Assembly (NCBI GenBank): GCA_002791435.1 | Contig: PFXB01000019.1 | Location: 1 to 10,150 of the forward strand | DNA from: a candidate division WWE3 bacterium CG_4_9_14_3_um_filter_43_9 | GTDB lineage: Bacteria; Patescibacteriota; CPR3; GCA-002780085 | Direction: 5' to 3' | DNA length: 10,150 bases | Shown here: in pieces, positions 1-5,608 of the stretch | Layout: each line of letters starts with the position of its first letter | Numbering within the stretch: position 1 is the stretch's first letter | Translations under genes and position numbers: made by a program | Notes under the pieces: model-generated | Told to the model about the DNA's origin: nothing | The model's input: only the letters and a program-made list of their open reading frames with translations | The model's database searches: none

Positions 1-70
1 CACGGCTAAAGCCGCGGTATCCTCCCCGCCGAATCCCTGCCTCGCCGGCAGGCGGGGGCGGGTCGGCGAG
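1..70. repeat. GC-rich nested hairpin cluster at window edge
   Basis: Several competing inverted repeats are packed here. CGGC (3-6) pairs with GCCG (11-14) around TAAA. CCCCGCC (24-30) can pair with GGCGGGG (51-57). CCTGCC (36-41) can pair with GGCAGG (47-52). CTCGCCG (41-47) can pair with CGGCGAG (64-70), which is followed on the plus strand by TTTATT. The base composition is far more GC-rich than the neighbouring genes. The CACGGC start is shared with the hairpin at 1735-1752. No coding sequence is visible. I infer a dispersed intergenic hairpin family. A terminator for a plus-strand gene lying left of the window is an alternative for the last hairpin. Confidence 0.45.
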
Positions 71-81
71 TTTATTAATCA

Positions 82-128
82 TTCGATTCATCCACGTCCG
101 CCAGCTGGCGGACCGTGATCTTCTCGAA
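82..128. repeat. Palindromic intergenic element
   Basis: A perfect 18-bp palindrome, GTCCGCCAGCTGGCGGAC, occupies 96-113. The symmetry extends imperfectly outward through CACG/CGTG to TTCGA (82-86) and TCGAA (124-128), giving a hairpin-forming element of about 47 bp. A related broken version (TCCGCC...AGCGGA) occurs near 1592-1608. It lies downstream of the HTH/phosphohistidine gene. It has no T-tract on either side, so it is not a classic intrinsic terminator. I infer a REP-like dispersed element. Confidence 0.5.
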
Positions 129-149
129 CGATTATAAAAGAAAATCGTT
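127..149 (-). terminator. Possible weak terminator hairpin
   Basis: AACGATT (127-133) and AATCGTT (143-149) form a 7-bp stem with a 9-nt A/T-rich loop, 66 nt past the stop codon of the gene ending at 215. No run of U follows the stem on the minus strand, so intrinsic termination would be weak. The remaining sequence between 150 and 214 shows nothing recognisable. Confidence 0.25.
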
Positions 150-214
150 GAAAACACAAACAACCAGAAAGTGAGGATTTTGGGATTAGTAGCCAGTGGG
201 TAGAAGACCGCAGT

Positions 215-1426
215 TTAATCGGAATCCACAATTTCGATCACCCCGCGATCAGCATCAACGCGCACCATATCTCCGGACCGCAAGCGTTCGGTAGCATTGG
301 TGACTCCAACCACAGCAGGAATTTTCAACTCCCGGCAGACTATCGCGGCATGACTTAAAACTCCCCCCAAATCGGTTACAATAGCCGAAGCTTTACCGAG
401 CATGGAAGTCATCTCGGGAGTGGTGGTGTCAGCAATTAAGATGTCTCCGTTCTGAATTTTTTCAAAAAGACCCACGGTTTCATGGTGGACAACAAAACAC
501 CGCCCAGAGGTTTTACCCGGACTGGCCGGAAGACCATAGAGTTTTTTCTTTTCCTTCTTCCTTTTTTGTACAAAATACAAAACCAGATCTTTCCAAATTT
601 TATCGATCTCCAAATATCCTGCTTCTTCGTTATAATCCAGAAAGGTGATGAATCTTTTTTTTTCGATTAGGCCATGCTGAAATTCCAAGTGGCCATAAAT
701 TCCTCGCACTAAACTGAACAACTTTTTCTGTTTCCCAGGGGGAACAGTTTTGGAAAAACGTTTAATTCCCTGCTGATTAAAAAGCATAGGGTCGGTTAAG
801 GTAAACCCGCGGGTCATGATATAGTGCCTGTCTCCGGTGACAAATTCGGCAATGCCATTGCCCGAGCGCGAGACAACCACCGTTCCTTTGAAATCCGGAT
901 CATCGGGATATTGCGAAATGATGATTTTGTAATTCTTTTTGTCTGAAAGTTTATTGATGAATTCCCAGCCAGTTCTAACATCATAGATTCTCAATTTTGA
1001 TTGCCGGTTAAGCTGTGGAAATTGAGGGTCAGGAACCGCGCTGATCCAATAAGGAAAGCCTATTCTCCCAACTGCGATCTTAAATTGTTCTAAAGACGGA
1101 AAATCTCCGCAAGGAAAGGCGAAGCAACGTTCATGCGGTAAACCTAAACTCTGCAGGCGGGCATAAATTAACTCGCGATCTTTGCTGTCTTCAATCTTGA
1201 GTTTGCGGTTTAATTTAGACTGGATAAGCTTATTCCATTTTTGGATAGAGGTATATTTCTCAAAACCAATTTGGTTGATATTTCCGGGATCAAGCGGGAT
1301 CATCCAGCTTTGACCAACCCTTTGGGCAAAGAGTTTACCGGCTTTAATCAGTCGGGTTACCTGCATTTTGGAGATCTTATGTTTGACCGCATACTCGCTG
1401 GCAGAGACAAAAGTTTGGTTTGACAT
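215..1426 (-). CDS. HTH domain plus PEP-utilising-enzyme-like phosphohistidine (swivelling) domain protein
   Basis: 403 aa, ATG start. Residues about 5-45 look like an excisionase/MerR-type winged helix-turn-helix: ASEYAVKHKISKMQVTRLIK, then KAGKLFAQRVGQSWMIP. Residues about 297-400 are a PEP-utilising-enzyme mobile domain. It carries the classic signature TDLGGVLSHAAIVCREL (351-367), in which His359 is the expected phospho-acceptor, followed by KIPAVVGV. The middle (about 95-285) is not a clear family. The stretch DFKGTVVVSRSGNGIAEFV (178-196), then TRGFTLTDP, resembles the second half of the PPDK/PEP-synthase ATP-grasp domain (SGVxFTR...IEAVxG...VxGxxTPD), but the usual early VRSSA region is replaced. 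The PEP/pyruvate-binding TIM barrel is absent. It therefore cannot be an ordinary PEP synthase; a one-protein phospho-regulated DNA-binding factor is an inference. It is transcribed from its own promoter with a symmetric site on top. The RBS is weak. The reaction and target are unknown. Confidence 0.8.
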   Translation of the reverse strand: MSNQTFVSASEYAVKHKISKMQVTRLIKAGKLFAQRVGQSWMIPLDPGNINQIGFEKYTSIQKWNKLIQSKLNRKLKIEDSKDRELIYARLQSLGLPHERCFAFPCGDFPSLEQFKIAVGRIGFPYWISAVPDPQFPQLNRQSKLRIYDVRTGWEFINKLSDKKNYKIIISQYPDDPDFKGTVVVSRSGNGIAEFVTGDRHYIMTRGFTLTDPMLFNQQGIKRFSKTVPPGKQKKLFSLVRGIYGHLEFQHGLIEKKRFITFLDYNEEAGYLEIDKIWKDLVLYFVQKRKKEKKKLYGLPASPGKTSGRCFVVHHETVGLFEKIQNGDILIADTTTPEMTSMLGKASAIVTDLGGVLSHAAIVCRELKIPAVVGVTNATERLRSGDMVRVDADRGVIEIVDSD

Positions 1427-1433
1427 GGTCTTT

Positions 1434-1461
1434 GTTATATTTATAACGTTACAGATATAAC
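1434..1461. promoter_or_regulatory. 28-bp symmetric operator-like site
   Basis: GTTATAT (1434-1440) and ATATAAC (1455-1461) are exact inverted repeats. They flank a central palindrome TAACGTTA (1444-1451) with 3-nt spacers on each side, so the two halves are symmetric about 1447/1448. The site covers the predicted -10 box and start region of the gene beginning at 1426. Since that gene encodes an HTH protein, autoregulation is the natural hypothesis, but binding is inferred only from position and symmetry. Confidence 0.6.
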
Positions 1462-1482
1462 ACGATCAACCCGGCTTGTCAA
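1454..1482 (-). promoter_or_regulatory. Sigma70-type promoter of the HTH/phosphohistidine gene
   Basis: On the minus strand a perfect -35 box TTGACA (1482-1477) is separated by exactly 17 nt from TATATC (1459-1454), a 4/6 match to the -10 consensus. Transcription would begin around 1447, giving a short leader of about 20 nt before the ATG at 1426, with only a weak purine stretch (AAAGA) as ribosome binding site. The -10 box sits inside the symmetric site 1434-1461. Confidence 0.65.
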
Positions 1483-1577
1483 GCAACGAAAACTACGAAC
1501 TACTATTCCTTTCGCCGCAATATCCTCAGACTACCAGCAAATAAAGATTGGGGGGAGTGCCGATGGGATATTCCTTT

Positions 1578-1653
1578 GTCATAACGGGATCTCCGCCAGG
1601 CAAGCGGACAGGCTCACGTCGTCCCCGCCGACTCGGCGGGTCCTCAGGATGAC
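1578..1653. repeat. Small hairpin-rich repeat element, MITE/REP-like
   Basis: The ends are inverted (GTCAT at 1578-1582, ATGAC at 1649-1653). Inside are a TCCGCC...AGCGGA pairing (about 1592-1608) and a strong hairpin CCCGCCG (1624-1630), loop ACT, CGGCGGG (1634-1640). The right end contains CTCAGGATGA (1643-1652), which recurs exactly at 9056-9065 beside secY. The rest of the 1427-1754 spacer (328 nt) holds the promoter and operator described separately, a loose CTATTCCT/AGGAATAG inverted pair (1503-1510 and 1666-1673), and no credible gene. I infer a short non-coding dispersed element. Confidence 0.5.
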
Positions 1654-1734
1654 GCAAAGAGGGCTAGGAATAGCACACCTGTCTTTGAATCGCATCAATT
1701 TGACGAGGAGAGAATCTAACCGGCTTATGAACTA

Positions 1735-1752
1735 CCACGGCTTGCGCCGTGG
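1735..1752 (-). terminator. Hairpin just after the glycosyltransferase stop codon
   Basis: CCACGGC (1735-1741), loop TTGC, GCCGTGG (1746-1752) form a perfect 7-bp GC-rich stem beginning 2 nt after the TAA stop at 1755-1757. Position suggests the 3' end of the long ribosomal transcript. However, the minus-strand sequence after the stem (TAGTTCATAAG) lacks a U-tract, so a 3'-end stabilising hairpin or a dispersed repeat (compare positions 1-14) is as likely as an intrinsic terminator. Confidence 0.4.
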
Positions 1753-1754
1753 CT

Positions 1755-3065
1755 TTAAAAGAAGCGTGAACCCATCTCACGTGGCGGTCTTTTGACAATG
1801 AGCGAAATTAAGATCACTACTTCGAAAAGCAGGCCTAAAAATCCTGCTGAAAGATAAAGAAATCCCAAGTGAGGAACCTGCCACCACAGGCGCATTAACT
1901 TGTCCGTCAGACCAAAGAAAAGCGCCTGATAGTAAAGCAGGAAAAGGGATATCACGGCGAGTCCCTTCTGCCAAGTCAGCAGAAACGTGAAGCGAATAAT
2001 TAAAAACAGGGTGATGAGAACTGTCGGCACAAAAGTCCAAAAGTTGCTTTTTCCTGAAACCAAAACAATCGTTCCCAACCACACCAATTCAAGCATAACC
2101 GTCTTTTTTGGATCATGTCGACAGCAAAAAGTAGAAAACACTATAACGCCGACCGAAAAGAGTATCACGCCCCAGGTTATAACCTTAAACGTGTTGATGT
2201 CAACGCTCAAAAGGGGCAGTGAGTAGTCGCTACTATAAAAAATCCTGCTCAAGAAGGCGTTTACCGACTGGTTCGTAAAATAAGGATCAGCGTCGGATTG
2301 GATAGCCGGTAGGATGTTTTTAAAATAGTAGAAAAAATGGTCAAAAGAGTTGAAAATCAAAGGAATTCCCACCAAAAGCGGAACACTCAAAAGAAACCCC
2401 GCAACAATGCGCATTCTCTTTTTAAGGAGGGCACAGAGCAAAAAGGCCGCCGGATAAACTTTAAGGAAGGTTGCAATCGACAAAAATATTCCTCCCAGCC
2501 AAGGTTTTTGTTTCTCAATGCTCCATAAATAGGTAAAGTACAGAGCAAAAATAAGAATATTAATTTGCCCGGACCCGAAGTTGCCGAAAAGCGGAGGAAA
2601 AGTAAAAAAAATAAACATCACCAGAAAAAATAAACCCGGCTTCAAAGATGTCAGTTTTTTACCTAAAAAATAACCAAGAGCGGCATAGATTATTACATTA
2701 ATGAGATACCATGTCCGAACAGCGGTTAGAACCGGCAAAAACGTCAAGGGTGCTATAAAAAACGCCAAAAACATCGGATAAACGAATCCTTGGCCGACCA
2801 AAAATTGCAGACCCAGAGTATCTTTTAAAGCCACAAGTTGCGTCACATCGTATAAATTTTGCTGGGTGCGCCAAAGAATCGCTCCCAAGTAATACGACAG
2901 AAAATCATTAGCAAAAGCATGTGCACCCCAGATGTTGATCTGAGGAGTAACTATGAGAAGATAAATCCTAAAGACAATAAAAAGAAAGGTGAGTAGCGTC
3001 AAAATAGAGGTGGGCTTGCAAAGCCAAACAATCGGTTTCGGAAAAAAGTGAAGGGGACCATCCAT
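1755..3065 (-). CDS. GT87-family (DUF2029) polytopic membrane glycosyltransferase
   Basis: 436 aa from the ATG at 3065; an in-frame TTG at 3077 would add four residues, and neither start has a good Shine-Dalgarno. The protein is very hydrophobic, with roughly ten to twelve membrane segments spread from about residue 22 to 425. Family-like features are NDFLSYYLGA near the first loop (Asp54), VYP (95-97), GQIN (166-169), TFLKVYP (199-205) and NQSVNAF (265-271). This fits polyprenol-phosphate-sugar-dependent GT-C enzymes of family GT87, which add mannose or other sugars to lipid or glycan acceptors outside the membrane. The actual sugar and acceptor cannot be read from sequence. It starts 35 nt after the rpsI stop on the same strand, so it is probably the last gene of the ribosomal transcript. 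An undefined GT-C or membrane protein is the alternative. Confidence 0.75.
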   Translation of the reverse strand: MDGPLHFFPKPIVWLCKPTSILTLLTFLFIVFRIYLLIVTPQINIWGAHAFANDFLSYYLGAILWRTQQNLYDVTQLVALKDTLGLQFLVGQGFVYPMFLAFFIAPLTFLPVLTAVRTWYLINVIIYAALGYFLGKKLTSLKPGLFFLVMFIFFTFPPLFGNFGSGQINILIFALYFTYLWSIEKQKPWLGGIFLSIATFLKVYPAAFLLCALLKKRMRIVAGFLLSVPLLVGIPLIFNSFDHFFYYFKNILPAIQSDADPYFTNQSVNAFLSRIFYSSDYSLPLLSVDINTFKVITWGVILFSVGVIVFSTFCCRHDPKKTVMLELVWLGTIVLVSGKSNFWTFVPTVLITLFLIIRFTFLLTWQKGLAVISLFLLYYQALFFGLTDKLMRLWWQVPHLGFLYLSAGFLGLLFEVVILISLIVKRPPREMGSRFF

Positions 3066-3100
3066 ACCAAAGTCCAAAAACTGTTTGAGTGATCCTGATG

Positions 3101-3820
3101 CTAACGCTTGGGAGAGGGTTTTTTCGCCCGAGCCCCAAGTAATCCATATTTTTTGCTTTCTTTCATCCTTGAGTCGCGCGTTAGCAAGCCCTCTTTCTTT
3201 AGGGTTTTCCGAAAATCAGGATTGAATTTTTCCAAAGCACGGGCAATTGCGTGTGCGACAGCTCCCATCTGAGCGGTTTTACCGCCACCGCCAACCTTGA
3301 CGATGGTGTTGAAACTATCTTTCCTGCCCAAGATTAAAAAAGGTTTGTTTAAAATTTGCCTGGCGAGCAGCTGATCTTTAAAATAATCCCAACCTGAAAG
3401 ATCGTTAACAATTAAATTCCCTTCCCCCGGAGCTAGCCTCACTCTCGCAATTGCATTTTTCCTGCGACCTACAGCTTCAAAATAGGATTTCTCCTTAATA
3501 AAGGATTTCTCCTTGATAAAAGATTTTTCCTTGATCCCTTTCTCTTTAACTTCCTCTTTTTCTTTTTGATCGGCGACTGTCTTTTCCAGACCTTCTTTCT
3601 TTTTTTCCACCTTTAAGGGAGAGCGCTTGCTCGCCTGACGCGCGGATGGACGCTTTTTTTCTCCTGCAGATTTTACTAAAAGAGGGGAAGTTTGTTCGGC
3701 TGCTTGTGACGCTTGACGTACGCGGGTTTTACCAACACCGTCCTTCGGAGTTTTATTTACTTTGATTTTCTTGGTAGTTTTGACTTTTTTCTCTTTGATT
3801 TCTTTTTTAGTCCGCGGCAT
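3101..3820 (-). CDS. rpsI: Ribosomal protein S9 with long charged N-terminal extension
   Basis: 239 aa, against about 130 for typical bacterial S9. The S9 domain occupies about 113-239: YFEAVGRRKNAIARVRL, then LNKPF, VKVGGGGKTAQMGAVAHAI and a C-terminal LLTRDSRMKESKKYGLLGAR ending in SPKR, matching the conserved basic tail that reaches toward P-site tRNA in the small subunit. Residues 1-112 are a Lys/Glu-rich low-complexity extension, predicted disordered, that ends in the tandem peptide IKEKSF-IKEKSF-IKEKSY. The ATG start has a nearby AAAGGGG and follows rplM by 14 nt, so the extension appears to be translated; no strong internal start precedes the S9 domain. The rplM-rpsI pairing is the usual bacterial arrangement. 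The identity is secure; the role of the extension is unknown. Confidence 0.95.
   Translation of the reverse strand: MPRTKKEIKEKKVKTTKKIKVNKTPKDGVGKTRVRQASQAAEQTSPLLVKSAGEKKRPSARQASKRSPLKVEKKKEGLEKTVADQKEKEEVKEKGIKEKSFIKEKSFIKEKSYFEAVGRRKNAIARVRLAPGEGNLIVNDLSGWDYFKDQLLARQILNKPFLILGRKDSFNTIVKVGGGGKTAQMGAVAHAIARALEKFNPDFRKTLKKEGLLTRDSRMKESKKYGLLGARAKKPSPKR
3484..3537. repeat. Three tandem 18-bp units inside rpsI
   Basis: Three consecutive 18-nt units lie at 3484-3501, 3502-3519 and 3520-3537. The first two differ at one base (AGGATTTCTCCTT then AATAA or GATAA); the third is more diverged. In protein they encode the hexapeptide IKEKS(F/Y) at the junction between the S9 extension and the S9 core. 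Unit length is a multiple of three, so copy-number changes keep frame. Confidence 0.85.
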
Positions 3821-3834
3821 TAATACCCCTTTGA

Positions 3835-4260
3835 TCAGGTTTCGATAATATTTAATGTCTTATTTTTAAAATCGTGAAATTTGGCATAAACATAAAGCTT
3901 TTTCAGCATTGCCCTGCCCAACCGGCTCTTGGGCAACATGCCTTTGACTGCCTGAATAATAATCTTTTGCGGTTCTTGGCTGCGCAGCGCTGCTAAATTT
4001 TTAGCCTTCAGACCGCTCGGATAACCGCTATATGTATAATACATTTTAGCCTGTTCTTTTTTCCCAGAAACAACAACTTGAACAGCATTGATAATAACTA
4101 CATAGTCACCATTATCCAAATAGGGAACAAAATTGGCCTTATGTTTGCCTTGCAAAAGAAAAGCTGCCCGAGTTGCAACCTTGCCTAAAATTTTATCCTG
4201 CGCATCGATCAGATGCCATTGCCTTTGTACTTCTTTAAGTTTAGTCTGGTGAGTTTTCAT
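3835..4260 (-). CDS. rplM: Ribosomal protein L13
   Basis: 141 aa, the usual length. L13 is a large-subunit protein that binds 23S rRNA early in assembly. Seen here are the N-terminal RQWHLIDAQDKILGKVATRA, the loop LLQGKHKANFVPYLDNGDYV, the YSGYPSGLK stretch and the conserved KGMLPKSRLGRAMLKKLYVY. The start is fixed by this N-terminus; its ATG shares four bases (ATGA) with the rplQ stop, and a GAGGAG lies about 14 nt upstream, so translation is probably coupled to rplQ. rpsI follows 14 nt downstream. Confidence 0.97.
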   Translation of the reverse strand: MKTHQTKLKEVQRQWHLIDAQDKILGKVATRAAFLLQGKHKANFVPYLDNGDYVVIINAVQVVVSGKKEQAKMYYTYSGYPSGLKAKNLAALRSQEPQKIIIQAVKGMLPKSRLGRAMLKKLYVYAKFHDFKNKTLNIIET

Positions 4261-4652
4261 TTCTTGGTTTCACTCTCCTCTTTCGGTTCTCCGCTTTTGT
4301 AATCTACAAGTTCCAAGAAGGCCATTTTGGTTTGATCAGAAAATCTTGGTCCCAACTTGATGATGCGCGTGTATCCTCCTGATCTTTCAGAAAATCGGCC
4401 CGCAACCTCTTGAAAAAGCTTTTTCTGGGCCACTTGGGTCGTAACCATTTTGTTCGCTCTTCTTTTGGCGGATAAGGTCTGCGTTTTAGCAGCAGTAATC
4501 GTCTTTTCTAAAAGCGGCCTGACTGCTTTAGCCTTGACCTCTGTTGTCTTTATGCGACCATGCAGAATGACCGAGCTTATAAGATTGGCATAAAGACCTT
4601 TGCGTTCCGCCTTATTTCGATTCAGTTTTTTTCCTTTTTTTTGATGTCTCAT
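4257..4652 (-). CDS. rplQ: Ribosomal protein L17
   Basis: 131 aa from the ATG at 4652, giving the canonical N-terminus MRHQKKGKKLNRNKAERK. Other L17 landmarks are GRIKTTEVKAKAVRPLLEK, GRFSERSGGYTRIIKLGPR and the closing MAFLELVDY, followed by a short charged tail. L17 sits near the peptide exit of the large subunit. The upstream ATG at 4667 would add MKVKK, but a GAAGGT Shine-Dalgarno (4660-4665) sits 7 nt before the 4652 start and supports the shorter form. The gene overlaps the end of rpoA by 41 nt in another frame and overlaps rplM by 4 nt. The rpoA-rplQ order is standard for the alpha operon. Confidence 0.95.
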   Translation of the reverse strand: MRHQKKGKKLNRNKAERKGLYANLISSVILHGRIKTTEVKAKAVRPLLEKTITAAKTQTLSAKRRANKMVTTQVAQKKLFQEVAGRFSERSGGYTRIIKLGPRFSDQTKMAFLELVDYKSGEPKEESETKK

Positions 4653-5580
4653 TTTTTTGACCTTCATCTTGTCTAAAGAACAGTCCCAGTTCCTCTATTT
4701 TCTTTTTCACTTCCGTCACCGACTTGGCTCCTACGTTTTTGATTGACATGATTTCCTTTTCGCTCTTTTGGATGAGCTCGCCCAAATTGGTAACATTGAT
4801 GGCATGTAGACTATTCACTACTCTGGTCGGCAGATCGAGCTCTTCCAGAGTTAATTTTAAATCAACCCCCGCCTCTTCTTTGGTTTCTACTTTTTCTTCT
4901 TCTTTGACGATTGAGGGATCGTTGATAAATTCAAAATAATTTTTTAAAATAACCGCACCCTTTTTAAGCGCCTCCTGCGGATCAATGCTGCCGTCGGTAG
5001 AAATTTCTAAAGTCAACTTATCAAAGTTGGTCATTCTTCCAACGCGGGTGGCGGAAATAGAATAATCCACTCGTAAAACTGGTGCATGGATGGCATCAAT
5101 TGGAATCACCCCGATCTCGGAAGATTCTCTCTCTTCAGCTGGAAGGAAACCCATTCCCTGCTCCACTAAAAGCTCCATTTTCAGTCGTGTTTTAGGTGAA
5201 GAAAGAGTAGCGATGGCTTGATCGGGGTTTAAAATCGTGACTCCGGTTGGAACATCAATGCTCTTGGCAGCAACTACCCCCGGTCCCTTGACATCCAGAT
5301 TTAAAACCACACTTGGCTTATCCAGTTTGATTTTTACTTTTTTGAGGTTTAAGATAATTTCTACCACATCTTCTTTCACCCCGGGAATAACGTCAAATTC
5401 ATGTTTGACGCCTTCAATTTTAACTTGAACGATAGCCGATCCCAAAAGAGAGGTTAATAAAACCCGCCGCAGGGAATTGCCGAGTGTCATTCCATAACCG
5501 TAAGGAAGCGGCTCTATGATAAATCGGCCGTAATTCTTATCCTTCTTCTCAACCGCGAATTTTGGATTGACGCTAAACAT
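4612..5580 (-). CDS. rpoA: DNA-directed RNA polymerase subunit alpha
   Basis: 322 aa. The alpha dimer scaffolds assembly of the beta and beta' subunits, and its C-terminal domain contacts UP elements and activators. The N-terminal domain shows EPLPYGYGMTLGNSLRRVLL (23-42), HEFDVIPGVKEDV and ATRVGRMTNFDKL. The alpha-CTD spans about 240-302 and keeps the DNA-contact residues in TRVVNSLHAI (Arg253, Asn256) and NVGAKS (Lys286), matching E. coli R265, N268 and K298. The acidic linker near 222-238 and the Lys-rich end are lineage features. I chose the ATG at 5580 because AAGGAG lies 8 nt upstream and MFSVNPKF begins the family homology. An ATG at 5628 would overlap rpsD and add an unrelated 16-residue leader. 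The gene lies 28 nt after rpsD. Confidence 0.97.
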   Translation of the reverse strand: MFSVNPKFAVEKKDKNYGRFIIEPLPYGYGMTLGNSLRRVLLTSLLGSAIVQVKIEGVKHEFDVIPGVKEDVVEIILNLKKVKIKLDKPSVVLNLDVKGPGVVAAKSIDVPTGVTILNPDQAIATLSSPKTRLKMELLVEQGMGFLPAEERESSEIGVIPIDAIHAPVLRVDYSISATRVGRMTNFDKLTLEISTDGSIDPQEALKKGAVILKNYFEFINDPSIVKEEEKVETKEEAGVDLKLTLEELDLPTRVVNSLHAINVTNLGELIQKSEKEIMSIKNVGAKSVTEVKKKIEELGLFFRQDEGQKNETSKKRKKTESK

Positions 5581-5588
5581 AAAGGATG

Positions 5589-5594
5589 CTCCTT
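5589..5594 (-). promoter_or_regulatory. Shine-Dalgarno deciding the rpoA start
   Basis: AAGGAG on the minus strand, 8 nt before the ATG at 5580 and inside the 28-nt rpsD-rpoA gap. It rules in favour of the 322-aa product rather than the upstream ATG at 5628. Confidence 0.85.
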
Positions 5595-5608
5595 TCCAAT
5601 TAAAAACC

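Noticed and set aside
131..136. Perfect TATAAT on the minus strand
   Set aside because: The -35 region at 17 nt is TTGTGT (3/6), it lies inside a hairpin loop region, and no gene start follows before the window edge.
1700..1728. Plus-strand TTGACG with a 17-nt spacer as a promoter
   Set aside because: The -10 equivalent (GCTTAT) is poor, and no plus-strand gene follows.
1..1754. CRISPR array or tandem direct repeats among the hairpins
   Set aside because: The repeats are inverted, unequal in length and irregularly spaced; no regular repeat-spacer pattern and no cas gene is present.
4653..4667. rplQ start at the ATG at 4667
   Set aside because: It adds MKVKK before the canonical MRHQKKGKKLNR; the better ribosome binding site belongs to the ATG at 4652.
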